This document shows, piece after piece, positions 6,971 to 15,660 of a stretch of 64,000 nucleotides of DNA. The DNA is taken from positions 536,490 through 600,489 of the forward strand of contig JAPPOB010000007.1 of NCBI GenBank assembly GCA_028818375.1, in the 5' to 3' direction. Both the position numbers and the translations under genes were made by a program. The stretch's first letter is position 1, and every line of letters starts with the position of its first letter. The stretch is from Anaerolineaceae bacterium (GTDB lineage Bacteria > Chloroflexota > Anaerolineae > Aggregatilineales > Phototrophicaceae). The notes beneath the pieces were generated by a model. That model was not told where the DNA came from. It saw only the letters and a list, made by a program, of their open reading frames with translations, and made no database searches.

Positions 6971-9132
6971 GCTGAAGCCCCCCGGGCAGCCTTGTCTGTA
7001 ACCCGCTCCAGCAGGCGCGGGTCACCGAAACTGTGTTCCATGAAAATGGACTGACTGTCGATCCTGGGGTCATCCGGGCCGGGCCGAATGCGCGCGTAAA
7101 GGCCGTCCGTCCCCAGACTCCAGCCATTGCAGTTGTCCGCCATGGAGGTGACCAGCATGGTCAACACGCTTTCCTGATGGTCGGCCTGCAACAGCGGGAA
7201 GACTACCTCCACGCGGTTGTACAGATTGCGACGCATGAGGTCCGCGCTTCCCAGGTAGACCCGCTGCGCCGCCGGCGCGTTGCGGAAGTAATAGATGCGG
7301 CTGTGCTCCAGGAATCGTCCCACAATGCTGTGTACGCGAATATTTTCGCTGATGCCGGGCAGGCCGGGCACCAGACAGCACAGGCCGCGCACCAGCAGGT
7401 CGACCTGCACGCCTGCCTGCGAGGCCTGATACAGCTTGCGGATCACGACGTCTTCTTCCAGCTGGTTCATCTTGAAGATGACCCGCGCCGGCCGCCCCTC
7501 GCGCGCTGCCGCGATTTCCCCGTCCAGCAGCGCCAGCAGGCGGTCCCGCAGATATTCCGGCGCGACCAGCAGACGCCTGTACTGCGTGCCCGGCGCGTAG
7601 CCGGTCAGGCGGTTGAAGAGGTTGAGCGCGTCCGTGCCCAGGGTCGGATCGCTGCTGAGCAGACCCAGGTCGGTATAAAGGCGCGCCGTGGCCGCGTTGT
7701 AGTTGCCCGTCCCCAGGTGTACGTAGTGTCGCACGCCCTTTTCCTCGCGACGCACGACAAGCGTGACCTTGGCGTGCGTCTTGAGCGGCAGTTCCTCCAC
7801 GCCATAGGTCACGTGAACGCCCTTGCGTTCGAGCATGCGGGCCCACTCGATGTTGTTTTCCTCGTCGAAACGCGCCTTGAGCTCCACCAGAACCGTGACT
7901 TGCTTGTCATTCTCGCGCGCTTCGGCCAGGGCATGCACCACCGGCGAATTCGAACCCACCCGATACAGCGTGGTCTTGATGGCCAGCACCTGCGGGTCGC
8001 TGGCCGCGCTGCGGAAAAACTCCTCGACCGGCAGGAAGGAATCGTAGGGATGGTGCAGCAGAATGTCGCTGTGGCGGATGCTGCTGAAAATGTTGTGGCC
8101 TGGCTCGGATATCGCCGGCAGGATGCGCGGCGCCCAGGGCGCGTGGCGCAACTCGGGGCGGTCGACCTGTTGCAGTTCCATCAGGTCCGCCGTGCCCAGC
8201 GAACCATCCACCCTGTAGACGTCGTGCTCCGGGTCCACCTGCAATTCGCGTTCGAGCCGCCGCAAGGTGCGTTCGTCGATCGCCATGTTCACGCTCAGAC
8301 GCACCACGTCGCCGAATTCGCGCTCGCGCAGCGTTTCCTCAATCAGGGTGCTGATGTTCAGAAAGCGGTCTTCCAGCTCGTGCTCGTAGTCCACGTCCGT
8401 GTTGCGCGTCACGCGGAAGGGATGTTTCCCCGCCACCGTCATGCCCGGAAAGAGCAGGTCGAGATTGTCCGAGATGATGTCTTCCAGCCACAGGAAGTTC
8501 TCGCCACCGCGCCGCGTGTTGCCCCGTCCCCCGCTCACACGGCGCAGGTCCACCAGTCGCGGCAGGACGTCCGGCACCTTCAGCCGCACGAACTCCGGCT
8601 CGCGCCATTTCCCGTCGTCGCGCTGCACCCAGATGGCGAGGTTCAGGCTGAGATTGGAGATGAAGGGAAAGGGCCGGGCATGATCGACCGCCAGGGGAGT
8701 CAGGACCGGGAAGACCTCTTCGCTGAACCAGGCCCGCAACGACCTGCGCTCGCTCTCGTCCAGATCTTTCGTCTGCAGGATGCACACACCGTTTTCCGCC
8801 AGTTCCGCCAGCACTGCCCGCAGGGTCGCGCGCTGTTGCAGCATCAGGGTCGTGACGCGGCGGCGAATCTCGCGCAGGAGCGGACGCGGCTGCATACCGT
8901 CGGGGCGCTGCGTACCCAGCCCCAGTTGCATGCGGTTGTGCCAGCCGGCGACCCGCACCATGTAAAACTCATCGAGATTCGTGCCGAAAATCGCCAGAAA
9001 CTTCACGCGTTCCAGCAAGGGCAGGACAGGGTCCTCGGCCAGCGCCAGCACTCGCCGGTTGAATTCAATCCAGCTCAGTTCGCGGTTGGTACAGGTTTCC
9101 GGAGTGAGTTCCGGCCCCTCGTCGGCAGTCAT
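6967..9132 (-). CDS. ppk1: polyphosphate kinase 1
   Basis: PPK1 reversibly polymerises the gamma-phosphate of ATP into polyphosphate. The 721-residue protein opens with NRELSWIEFNRRVL, has FLAIFGTNLDEFYMVR at about 45-60, the phospholipase D-like KTHAK at 451-455 (His453 aligns with the autophosphorylated His435 of E. coli), HLGTGNYN at 472-479, and GRFLEHSR at about 605-612 (second conserved His). Length is normal for the family. It is the upstream member of an operon whose next gene overlaps it by four bases. The start is ATG 9132 and the flanking gap of 168 nt separates it from the divergent FmdB-like gene. Confidence 0.95.
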   Translation of the reverse strand: MTADEGPELTPETCTNRELSWIEFNRRVLALAEDPVLPLLERVKFLAIFGTNLDEFYMVRVAGWHNRMQLGLGTQRPDGMQPRPLLREIRRRVTTLMLQQRATLRAVLAELAENGVCILQTKDLDESERRSLRAWFSEEVFPVLTPLAVDHARPFPFISNLSLNLAIWVQRDDGKWREPEFVRLKVPDVLPRLVDLRRVSGGRGNTRRGGENFLWLEDIISDNLDLLFPGMTVAGKHPFRVTRNTDVDYEHELEDRFLNISTLIEETLREREFGDVVRLSVNMAIDERTLRRLERELQVDPEHDVYRVDGSLGTADLMELQQVDRPELRHAPWAPRILPAISEPGHNIFSSIRHSDILLHHPYDSFLPVEEFFRSAASDPQVLAIKTTLYRVGSNSPVVHALAEARENDKQVTVLVELKARFDEENNIEWARMLERKGVHVTYGVEELPLKTHAKVTLVVRREEKGVRHYVHLGTGNYNAATARLYTDLGLLSSDPTLGTDALNLFNRLTGYAPGTQYRRLLVAPEYLRDRLLALLDGEIAAAREGRPARVIFKMNQLEEDVVIRKLYQASQAGVQVDLLVRGLCCLVPGLPGISENIRVHSIVGRFLEHSRIYYFRNAPAAQRVYLGSADLMRRNLYNRVEVVFPLLQADHQESVLTMLVTSMADNCNGWSLGTDGLYARIRPGPDDPRIDSQSIFMEHSFGDPRLLERVTDKAARGASA

Positions 9133-9300
9133 GGCGGGCGTTTAATCCTGACCGATCGGCGGGCGCATTTTAGCCTCTACCTGCCTGAAACTCAAACATT
9201 GTGGCGCAGCCCGCAACGCCCGGGCATCCGTAGACAGCTGACCCCTTCCCAGGCTATGATGGGCGCGGATGAGAAACAGGTAGCCATGAGGTAGCGCAGG

Positions 9301-9615
9301 ATGCCCGTCTACACCTACCGCCGTGAAGATGGCAGCACCTTTGATATCCGTCAGCGGTTCAGCGACGACGCCCTGGAGCGCTGTCCCGAGACCGGCCAGA
9401 AGGTGACTCGCCTTGTCCAGGCGGCCGGCATCATTTTCAGGGGCTCCGGTTTCTACGTCAACGACAGCAAGAAGTCCGCCAACGGCAAGACGGGCAAAAC
9501 GGGCGAAGGTGGCGCGGACAAAAAGGAAAAGAGCCCTGTGAAGGCGGAGAAAAAGGACGCCGCGCCCGCCGCGAAGACGGAGAAGGCTGCGCCCGGCGGC
9601 GGCGACAAGTCCTGA
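9301..9615 (+). CDS. FmdB-like regulatory protein with degenerate zinc ribbon
   Basis: A 104-residue protein. Residues 1-56 follow the FmdB/CxxC_CxxC putative regulatory family: MPVYTYR, a phenylalanine-rich FDIRQRFSDD strand, ERCPETGQKV, then LVQAAGIIFRGSGFYVND, the most conserved block. The family normally has two CxxC pairs that bind zinc. Here the first pair is replaced by RREDGS and only one cysteine of the second pair (CPETG) remains, so zinc is unlikely to bind in the usual way. The C-terminal 45 residues are low-complexity Lys/Ala/Glu. The promoter region includes TATGAT at 9255-9260. Function of the family is not settled. Confidence 0.75.
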   Translation: MPVYTYRREDGSTFDIRQRFSDDALERCPETGQKVTRLVQAAGIIFRGSGFYVNDSKKSANGKTGKTGEGGADKKEKSPVKAEKKDAAPAAKTEKAAPGGGDKS

Positions 9616-9639
9616 GTCGGCGCCCCCTGGCTTAACGGC

Positions 9640-9666
9640 GACGCCCGGCCATGCAGGTCGGGCGTC
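9640..9666. terminator. possible bidirectional terminator hairpin
   Basis: An eight-base stem GACGCCCG/CGGGCGTC with an 11-base loop lies between the convergent FmdB-like gene and the small membrane protein gene. The T-rich tail is weak (TGTCATT), so termination strength is uncertain. Confidence 0.4.
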
Positions 9667-9680
9667 TGTCATTCGGGGCT

Positions 9681-9836
9681 TCAGTTCTGTTCTTCGTCCG
9701 CCTGCTTGCGGGCCCGCTCCGCCAGCACGAAGGGGTGCGTCGATGGTGGGCGGTGTGGCGGCTCCGTAAGCACCAGGCGCATCACCAGCGCCAAGGCGAG
9801 AATATCGACCAGAATGATGACGATCAGGATGCCCAC
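9681..9836 (-). CDS. small single-span membrane protein
   Basis: A 51-residue protein with one membrane helix (VGILIVIILVDILALALVM) followed by a short basic/polar tail rich in Pro, His and Glu. The start chosen is GTG 9836-9834, with a GGGAG seven bases upstream; a longer frame up to 9959 exists but its extra residues look non-coding. No family was recognised. It faces the FmdB-like gene tail to tail. From 9837 to 10025 no other gene was seen. Confidence 0.45.
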   Translation of the reverse strand: MGILIVIILVDILALALVMRLVLTEPPHRPPSTHPFVLAERARKQADEEQN

Positions 9837-10025
9837 GTCCGCTCCCGATGGTTGTCCGCTGACCGGTCTCCAGTGTAGCAATGTGACGCACGTTACGCCA
9901 GCGGCTCCCTCACCCCTGTGAATTCGCAACGGTGCCTGGCGGGCCGCCAATTCGGTCAATCGTACTGACCACGGCGCCGTCTGGATCGCCCTGAAGCGTG
10001 GCCCGTCCGGGGTTGGGGAGTCGGC

Positions 10026-11103
10026 TCAGGGGCCTTCCGCCGTCTCCACAGCCTTTGCCTCACGGATGACCAGCGTCTGGCCAACGGGGCTCTGCCCGCC
10101 ACGAAGCGGCAATTCGTTGCGTGCCATGATGGCTTGCGGCTCGATGTCGTAGGCCAGGGCAATGAGGTCGAGGGTTTGACCCGCCTGGACAACATGCAGG
10201 AGCGGGCTGGCATCTACGCACTCGGCGGGCACTTCCCTGCTCCGCGTTTCGGGTCGCGTCACGCCTGGAATGACCAGTTTCTGCCCTGGATGCAGCAGGA
10301 TGCCCCCGTCGCCCAACTGGTTGCGGATAATCAGCGAGTCCCGCCCCACGTCAAAGGCCCGCGCGATCCTGTACAGCGAGTCCCCCGGCCGCACCACGTA
10401 CAGCACCGGGCCGTAAAACGCACGGTGGTCGGGTCGCTCCGGCTCTTCTTCCCGCGCCGCGGGAATCAGCAGTTCCACGCCGACCTGCAGCAGGCCGCCC
10501 GACAGTTCGTTTTGCGCAACCAGCTCCTGCAAACTGATGTCGTAGGCCAGCGCGATCGCCGACAGCGTCTGGCCCGGTCGCACGACGTGAATGCTGCTGC
10601 CGTCTTCGCGGGCGGGTTGCCGCTCAACACGCCTCACAGAAGCGGTCGGGCCGGCGATGTCGTCCCTTTCCGTTGCGACCGAATCCATCGGGATGCCTGG
10701 CGCGGCGGCGATGCTGTCGTAGGTGGCGATGACGGCGCCGCCCAGGTGTTGTCTGAACAGGACGTGATGGACCTTGCCCTCCTCCGTGATGCCCATGGAT
10801 ACGCGCACGTTGCCATCCGCCTGAACGTGAACGGCGACGCGCCCGTCCGGCGTGGCGAGGACCTGGCTTCCCGCTCCGGCGGCCTTCACCCGGGCCTGCG
10901 TCACCCGCAACAGCAGAATGCCTGCTTTCTACGGCGCGACCCCGCGTACCTCTATCGCCAGCTCCGGCTCGTAAAGGCGGCAAATCAGCCCGATGGCCCC
11001 CAGGCGCTGGAAACAGTCCGATCCCGCGTGCGCGGACGCGGCGGCCGACAGGAAGAGCAGGCAGGCCAACAAACTGGCGTGGCTTCATGGTCTTCAACAC
11101 CAT
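10026..11103 (-). pseudogene. secreted triple-LysM protein, disrupted (family copy 1)
   Basis: Read across its breaks this is a secreted protein: a signal peptide (LACLLFLSAAASAHA), a conserved domain beginning SDCFQRLGAIGLICR, then three LysM repeats that bind peptidoglycan-type glycans (HVVRPGQTLSAIALAYDI, YVVRPGDSLYRIARAFDV, HVVQAGQTLDLIALAYDI). Two lesions break it. A frame change at about 11065-11075 separates the start MKPRQF from the signal peptide core, and an in-frame TAG at 10931-10929 interrupts GVAP-stop-KAGILLLRV, where the two paralogues have Glu. Unlike copies 2 and 3 it has no beta-helix region. The part after the stop (10026-10910) remains open and could be translated from a secondary start, so decay, phase switching and sequencing error are all open. 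Confidence 0.7.
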
Positions 11104-11273
11104 GGATCGACGGCGCCGCTGTTCAGCGCCCGCCAATAGATTGATCTGAACGCCGGCCCACACCGGCCCGGAGCCGCGCCGTCACGCCAATCAGGAATCT
11201 CCTGAACCGGCTTCCATTCCTTCCTCCGTGTCCCCGGCAGATCATTGGAAATCACGCAACCTGAGAGCGGGGG

Positions 11274-11930
11274 TCAGCTGCCTTTGGTCAGCGCCCGCGC
11301 CGCCGCGTAGTTCGTCTCCGGATTGGGGTCATCCAGCGCCGCGCGCAAGATCGGCAACGCCGCGTCGCCCAGCTGTAGCAGGGCGGTCGCCGCCGCGTCG
11401 CGCACCCTGGCGTCGGGGTCGCGCAGGGCGACGCCAAGGGCCTCGACCGCCTCCGTCGCCTCCAGCCGTCCCAGCGCCTGGGCGGCGAAACGGCGTTGCG
11501 CGGCATCGACGTCCTTCAGCGCCGCGCCCAGCGCCCGCTGGGCGTCGTGGTCGCGATGCCCGATCTTGCCAAGGGCCATGGCCGCCGCGCGTCGTACGGC
11601 CGGCCGGCCGTCGCCCAGCGCCTCCGTCAAGCCCTCCACCGCCGCCGCGCCGACGTGGATCAACGCGGAAGTCACCTGTACGCGCACGTACATGTCCTCA
11701 TCGCGCAGGCCCTGCAGCAGGGAGGATAGCGAGGCGGGGTCCGCGAATTGCACCAGGGTGCGCGCCGCCTGGTAGCGCACGGATACGTCCTCGTCCGAAC
11801 GCAACCGTTCGCCTACCTCCGGCAGCGCCGCCTGCAGCGAGAGCGACTGCACCAGATGCAAGCCGCCGACGCGAGTCTGCGCGTCCCCGTCGCGCAGGGC
11901 CGCGCGCGCCTTGCCGAGGGCGTCCGCCAT
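11274..11930 (-). CDS. HEAT-repeat protein
   Basis: A 218-residue all-helical solenoid with about six HEAT/PBS-lyase-like repeats of roughly 31 residues, each with the D-x-x-V-R-x-x-A-A-x-A-L signature (for example DEDVSVRYQAARTL, GRPAVRRAAAMALG, DPDARVRDAAATAL). Such proteins are usually protein-protein scaffolds; some act in phycobilin or Fe-S contexts, for which there is no evidence here. Start ATG 11930 was chosen over longer frames because GGAA-type Shine-Dalgarno sequence (AAAGGAACAG) precedes it. It ends a run of minus-strand genes, 14 nt after the next gene's stop. Confidence 0.75.
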   Translation of the reverse strand: MADALGKARAALRDGDAQTRVGGLHLVQSLSLQAALPEVGERLRSDEDVSVRYQAARTLVQFADPASLSSLLQGLRDEDMYVRVQVTSALIHVGAAAVEGLTEALGDGRPAVRRAAAMALGKIGHRDHDAQRALGAALKDVDAAQRRFAAQALGRLEATEAVEALGVALRDPDARVRDAAATALLQLGDAALPILRAALDDPNPETNYAAARALTKGS

Positions 11931-11944
11931 GGTCTGTTCCTTTC

Positions 11945-12520
11945 TCAATCCCGCGCCCGTGGCCGGCGATACAACCATGGAAAGTCCGCGAGGGGGTAAA
12001 TCGTCTCCAACTGCGCGTCCCACAAAAAGCTGCAGGGCTCGTCGCCGATGGCCAGCAGCAGGGCATCGATCCGCCGCGCCTTCGCCTCCAGGACGTCGTC
12101 ATGGCGCTGCGTGCGCGCCATCACGCGACGCAACTCCTCGACGATGCTGCGCCGCAGCAGTTCCGGCTGCCAGTTGCGGGCGGCCCGGGACGGCTCGCCC
12201 ACCATGTCCTGCAGGTAGCGCCCCATGGTATCCAGACGCGAATGCGCCTCCCGCTCCACCTTGCGCCGGTAATGCAGCGGCCACGCTTCACAGACGGAGT
12301 CGCGCTGCGCCTGCAATTCCGCGACCCTGGCGCCGGCCAGTCGCCCCAGGCGCCGCAGCCGCAATTCCAGCGCGCCCGTGGTCAGGGCCGGCATGCGTTG
12401 AAAGCTGAAGCCGCCATCGACACTGCCATACAGCGAATCGCCGCGCAGGTAGTTTTCCAGACCGGCGACCATGGCCTCTGCCTCGCGCAGGTCCCTTTCC
12501 AGGTCATACTGTCCTGTCAT
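11945..12520 (-). CDS. conserved-looking protein of unknown function
   Basis: A 191-residue, Arg-rich, mostly helical protein, with no recognised family. It starts MTGQYDLERDLREAEAMV and has several helices with many Arg/Glu pairs (ELRLRRLGRLAGARVAEL; YRRKVEREAHSRLDTMGRYL), ending in an aromatic segment (YPLADFPWLYRRP). No signal peptide or membrane helix. The start is ATG 12520, 10 nt after the OsmC gene stop, so it is probably co-transcribed with it and with the HEAT-repeat gene 14 nt downstream. Confidence 0.6.
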   Translation of the reverse strand: MTGQYDLERDLREAEAMVAGLENYLRGDSLYGSVDGGFSFQRMPALTTGALELRLRRLGRLAGARVAELQAQRDSVCEAWPLHYRRKVEREAHSRLDTMGRYLQDMVGEPSRAARNWQPELLRRSIVEELRRVMARTQRHDDVLEAKARRIDALLLAIGDEPCSFLWDAQLETIYPLADFPWLYRRPRARD

Positions 12521-12530
12521 GCCGGACGCT

Positions 12531-12950
12531 TCAGGGGGCGTCGACGAAAAAGGCCGGGCTTTCGACGATGCGGTGCACCGGGCAGCGCCCGGCGATTTCG
12601 AGGATGCGGCGGCGCTGCGAGTCATCCAGCGGCCCCTGCAGGGTGATCTGCTGGCTGACCTCGTGCACAAAGGAAGAGTCGCCATCGTAGCCGGGGTAGT
12701 CCGCGCCGCGGCGACGCTCGATATCCAGCGCGATTTCCACGCCCTCCAGCGGCCAGCCCTTGCGTTGGGCGTAAAGCCGTGCGGTGATCGCCATGCAGGA
12801 ACCCAGCGCGCCGAGCAATTGCTTCACCGGGTCGGCGGCCGTATCGCTGCCGCCGGCGTCCAGCGGCTCGTCGACGTGGTAGACGTGCGCGTCGGCGACG
12901 ACCGTGGTGCGCAGGCCCTCCACACCGAGGCGAATGACGGTGCTGCCCAT
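12531..12950 (-). CDS. OsmC family peroxiredoxin-like protein
   Basis: A 139-residue OsmC/Ohr-superfamily protein. These dimeric thiol peroxidases reduce organic hydroperoxides with two cysteines. The first active-site region is DPVKQLLGALGSCMAITAR, with Cys in GSCM, and the second is RCPVHRIVE near the C-terminus, matching the OsmC pattern. The start is ATG 12950 (MGSTVIRLG). It follows the next gene upstream by four bases and precedes an unknown gene by 10, so it sits in a compact operon. Detoxification of peroxides is the likely role, but specific substrates are unknown. Confidence 0.8.
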   Translation of the reverse strand: MGSTVIRLGVEGLRTTVVADAHVYHVDEPLDAGGSDTAADPVKQLLGALGSCMAITARLYAQRKGWPLEGVEIALDIERRRGADYPGYDGDSSFVHEVSQQITLQGPLDDSQRRRILEIAGRCPVHRIVESPAFFVDAP

Positions 12951-12954
12951 GGGC

Positions 12955-13356
12955 TCAGCCCGCCCGTAGCAGGCGCAGGCCCTGGAAGTGGGGGTCGCCC
13001 TGGATCTCGCGCCAGCGGCCCTCGCCGCCGTCGCAGTGCCACTCAACGACGTGCATGCCCTGCGGGTCGTCATAGGAGAGGGTGGGGCGCAACATCAAAA
13101 TCTGGCGCATCACACCGATCAGTTCGCGGCTTTCCTGCTGCATGCGCAGATGGAACCAGGCGCCGGGCTGCCACTCGAAAATCACCCGGCTGCCGCCCTG
13201 GTTGCCTTCCATGCGCACAGGGTCGCTGACCTGCACGCAGCGCATGAAGAGGGTCTGCAGCCGGTTCTTCCACAGCGTGTGGTTGACACGTTCCTCTATG
13301 TAGTAGGGTCGCGCTTCAGGTGTGCTGTAAAACCAGGTGCGCGAACTGGTCGCCAT
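12955..13356 (-). CDS. protein of unknown function upstream of OsmC
   Basis: A 133-residue soluble protein starting MATSSRTWFYSTPEARPYY at ATG 13356. It has many aromatic residues and alternating strands (VIFEWQPGAWFHLRMQQ; MHVVEWHCDGGEGRW). No family recognised. It is the first gene of a compact minus-strand operon (this gene, OsmC, unknown, HEAT), with four bases to OsmC. The 253 nt between here and lexA hold no convincing gene. Confidence 0.6.
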   Translation of the reverse strand: MATSSRTWFYSTPEARPYYIEERVNHTLWKNRLQTLFMRCVQVSDPVRMEGNQGGSRVIFEWQPGAWFHLRMQQESRELIGVMRQILMLRPTLSYDDPQGMHVVEWHCDGGEGRWREIQGDPHFQGLRLLRAG

Positions 13357-13609
13357 GGCGCCTTTCTCCGCGTGTTGCGTTTGCCACGGGGCAGTGTACA
13401 TGAAAGCGGCAGGTCAGGCCAGCGTGCAGAGCCCCCGCGGCGTGGTATTGGCGGGGGCGATCGCTCAGGTCACCATCCTGCGCCCTTCACCACAACGCCG
13501 GCTGTGCAGCGGGCGCCATGCCATGCCGCCCCGGCCCCGCCACTATTGACAGGGGAGACGACTGCTGTCCAGGTTGCAACAGAAAAATTCAGACGGGAAT
13601 TCGCAACGC

Positions 13610-14248
13610 TCAGTGACTGTGGCGGATGACGGCGACGACCACGCCCTGCACACGACACTGGGCGGCGTCGACGTAGATGGGGTCCATGGTCGGGTTTTCA
13701 GGTTGCAGCCGCACGCGCTGGCCCTCGTGGTAGAAGCGTTTCAGGGTGGTGGCTTCCTCATCCGCCAGCCAGACGGCCACCAGCTCGCCGTTTTGGGCGG
13801 TGTCGGCGCGGCGCAGCAGCACGATGTCACCGTCGGCGATCATGGCGTCGATCATCGAATCGCCCTGCACCCTCAGCGCGAAGACCTCCCCCGGCGGGTT
13901 GTTGCCCAGCGTGGCCGGGGCCACGTCCAGCATGTCGCCGCTGCCGTCGGCGTAAGCCTCGACCGGTGCGCTGGCCACGATGCGCCCGGCGAGCGGCACC
14001 CGCAGCAGGTTATCGGCGGCGCGGCCCCACTTGACCAGGCGCATCCCGCGCGAGACCCTGTCGCGCCGTTCCAGATAGCCGGCCTGCACCAGCTTGTTCA
14101 GATTGTAATTGACCACCGACGTGGAGTTGATGTGAGTCGCGGCGCCAATTTCGCGGATGGTGGGCGGGTAGCCGTGCTCGCCCATGTACTGGTCCATGTA
14201 GCGCAGGATGTGCTGTTGCCGTGCTGAAAGCCCTTTTCGTTTGGTCAT
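13610..14248 (-). CDS. lexA: LexA repressor
   Basis: LexA represses the SOS regulon and self-cleaves when RecA filaments form. The 212-residue protein has the N-terminal winged helix (ILRYMDQYMGEHGYPPTIRE), a cleavage site at Ala87-Gly88 (VPLAGRIV), catalytic Ser131 in GDSMIDAMIADGD and Lys170 in EEATTLKRFYHEG. All key residues are present. Promoter and operator overlap: TTGACT-17-TATACT with the LexA box inside the spacer, so autoregulation is expected. The N-terminal domain is closely similar to the peptidase-less protein at 811-1032. Confidence 0.95.
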   Translation of the reverse strand: MTKRKGLSARQQHILRYMDQYMGEHGYPPTIREIGAATHINSTSVVNYNLNKLVQAGYLERRDRVSRGMRLVKWGRAADNLLRVPLAGRIVASAPVEAYADGSGDMLDVAPATLGNNPPGEVFALRVQGDSMIDAMIADGDIVLLRRADTAQNGELVAVWLADEEATTLKRFYHEGQRVRLQPENPTMDPIYVDAAQCRVQGVVVAVIRHSH

Positions 14249-14291
14249 CGCGCCGGGCCCGATCCGCTGGTCAGAACATCCATTGCACTCC

Positions 14292-14320
14292 AGTATAGCG
14301 GTACACTTGTTCTAAGTCAA
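14292..14320 (-). promoter_or_regulatory. lexA promoter with embedded LexA box
   Basis: On the minus strand: -35 TTGACT (14320-14315), 17-base spacer, -10 TATACT (14297-14292). The spacer holds TAGAACAAGTGTAC (14314-14301), which matches GAAC-N4-GTTC at seven of eight positions. Repressor bound here would block RNA polymerase directly. Confidence 0.85.
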
Positions 14321-14464
14321 ATCGGGCGATAATTCCTGGCGATTGTGCCGGGAGTGACAGGGTTGACGTGAGGGCGCATGACAAACGCTCCACTGTCACG
14401 GTCATGGTTCTGCGCCCTGCGAACGGCGGTGGTATGCTTGCCCGCAAGCGGGCGGGAGCTTCGA

Positions 14465-15652
14465 ATGCGCATCACCGGCGTGGAACCCCTCATCCTGCGC
14501 GCCCCGCTGGGCGCGGCGCGCTTCCTTTCCTCACAGAGCGCTTTTCCGGAACGCAACAGTCTGCTGCTGCGAATCGAGACTGACGAGGGTCTGGTCGGTT
14601 GGGGCGAGGGCGGCCAGTACGGCCCGCCGGAGCCCGTGGCGGCCTGCATCCAGGCCGTGCTGGCGCCGCAAATCCTCGGCCGCGACCCGCGCCAACCCGT
14701 GCGCATCCAGGAGTTGCTCTATGCCCTGACGCGTGACTTTGGCCAGAAGGGCGCTTACGTCGAGGCCATCAGCGCCATCGACATCGCGCTCTGGGACCTG
14801 ACGGGTCAGGCGCTGGGCGAGCCGGTGCATCGCCTGCTGGGCGGTGCCTTTCGCGATCGCGTCCACGCCTACGCCACCGGTTGCTACTATCGTCCCGAAC
14901 ATCAGCATGATCCCGCCGGCCAGTTGTCCGCCCTCGCCGATGAGGCCCGCTCCTACGTCGACGCCGGCTTCGATACCATCAAGATGAAGGTCGGCCTGCT
15001 TTCGATTGCGGACGACGCCGCGCGCGTCGCCTGCGTGCGCCAGGCCATCGGGCCGCGGGCGCGCCTGCTGGCCGACGCCAACCACGCCTACAACGGCTAC
15101 AGCGCCCTGCGCATGGGCCGTATCCTGGAAGCGCAGGACGTCCTCTGGTTCGAGGAGCCGGTCGTGCCCGAGGACCTCGACGGCTACCGTCTGCTGCGGT
15201 CATCGCTGGACGTCGCCATCGCCGGCGGCGAATGCGAGTTCATGCGCTACGGCTTCCGCCGTCTCTTCGAGCAGGGTTGTGTGGACATCGCCCAACCGGA
15301 CCTCTGCGCCGCCGGCGGCCTCTCCGAATGGGTCAAAATTCACGCCCTGGCCTCCAGCTTCGGCATCGCCACCATTCCGCACGTCTGGGGCTCCGGCATC
15401 GCCCTGGCTGCCGCCCTGCACGCCCTGGCCGCCACACCGCCCTTTCCTTATACGGCGCTGCCGCAACCCCTGATGAACGAGCCCCTGGTCGAGTTTGACC
15501 GCAACCCCAACCCCCTGCGCGACGAGTTGCTGCTGAAGCCGCCGCGCCTGGTGGATGGCTGTTTGCCCGTGCCACAGGGGCCTGGTCTCGGCATCCAGGT
15601 GGACGGGGAGGCCCTGCAGCGCTACCGGCAGCCGGACCTGCTGCCGGGCTGA
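14465..15652 (+). CDS. mandelate racemase/galactarate-type enolase superfamily enzyme
   Basis: A 395-residue enzyme of the mandelate racemase subgroup, which abstracts the alpha-proton of a carboxylate substrate using Mg2+. Visible residues: the K-x-K pair at Lys173/Lys175 (TIKMKVG), metal ligands Asp204 (DAN), Glu230 (WFEEP) and Glu256 (GGECEF), Asp279 and the general base His306 in IPHVWGSG. The IPHVWGSGI block is common in sugar-acid dehydratases and galactarolactone cycloisomerases, so an acid-sugar substrate is likely. Start ATG 14465 was chosen over the longer frame at 14378, since homology begins at MRITGVE. It is 8 nt upstream of the next gene. Confidence 0.85.
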   Translation: MRITGVEPLILRAPLGAARFLSSQSAFPERNSLLLRIETDEGLVGWGEGGQYGPPEPVAACIQAVLAPQILGRDPRQPVRIQELLYALTRDFGQKGAYVEAISAIDIALWDLTGQALGEPVHRLLGGAFRDRVHAYATGCYYRPEHQHDPAGQLSALADEARSYVDAGFDTIKMKVGLLSIADDAARVACVRQAIGPRARLLADANHAYNGYSALRMGRILEAQDVLWFEEPVVPEDLDGYRLLRSSLDVAIAGGECEFMRYGFRRLFEQGCVDIAQPDLCAAGGLSEWVKIHALASSFGIATIPHVWGSGIALAAALHALAATPPFPYTALPQPLMNEPLVEFDRNPNPLRDELLLKPPRLVDGCLPVPQGPGLGIQVDGEALQRYRQPDLLPG

Positions 15653-15660
15653 ACCGCGCC

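Noticed and set aside
7033..9294. A 753-codon plus-strand open frame
   Set aside because: Antisense to ppk1, which has its full set of catalytic motifs; the frame's composition is rich in His/Gln/Arg as expected of a GC-rich shadow.
13401..13549. Small plus-strand open frame between lexA and the 12955 gene
   Set aside because: About 49 codons, no Shine-Dalgarno sequence, Pro/Arg-rich composition typical of non-coding GC-rich DNA.
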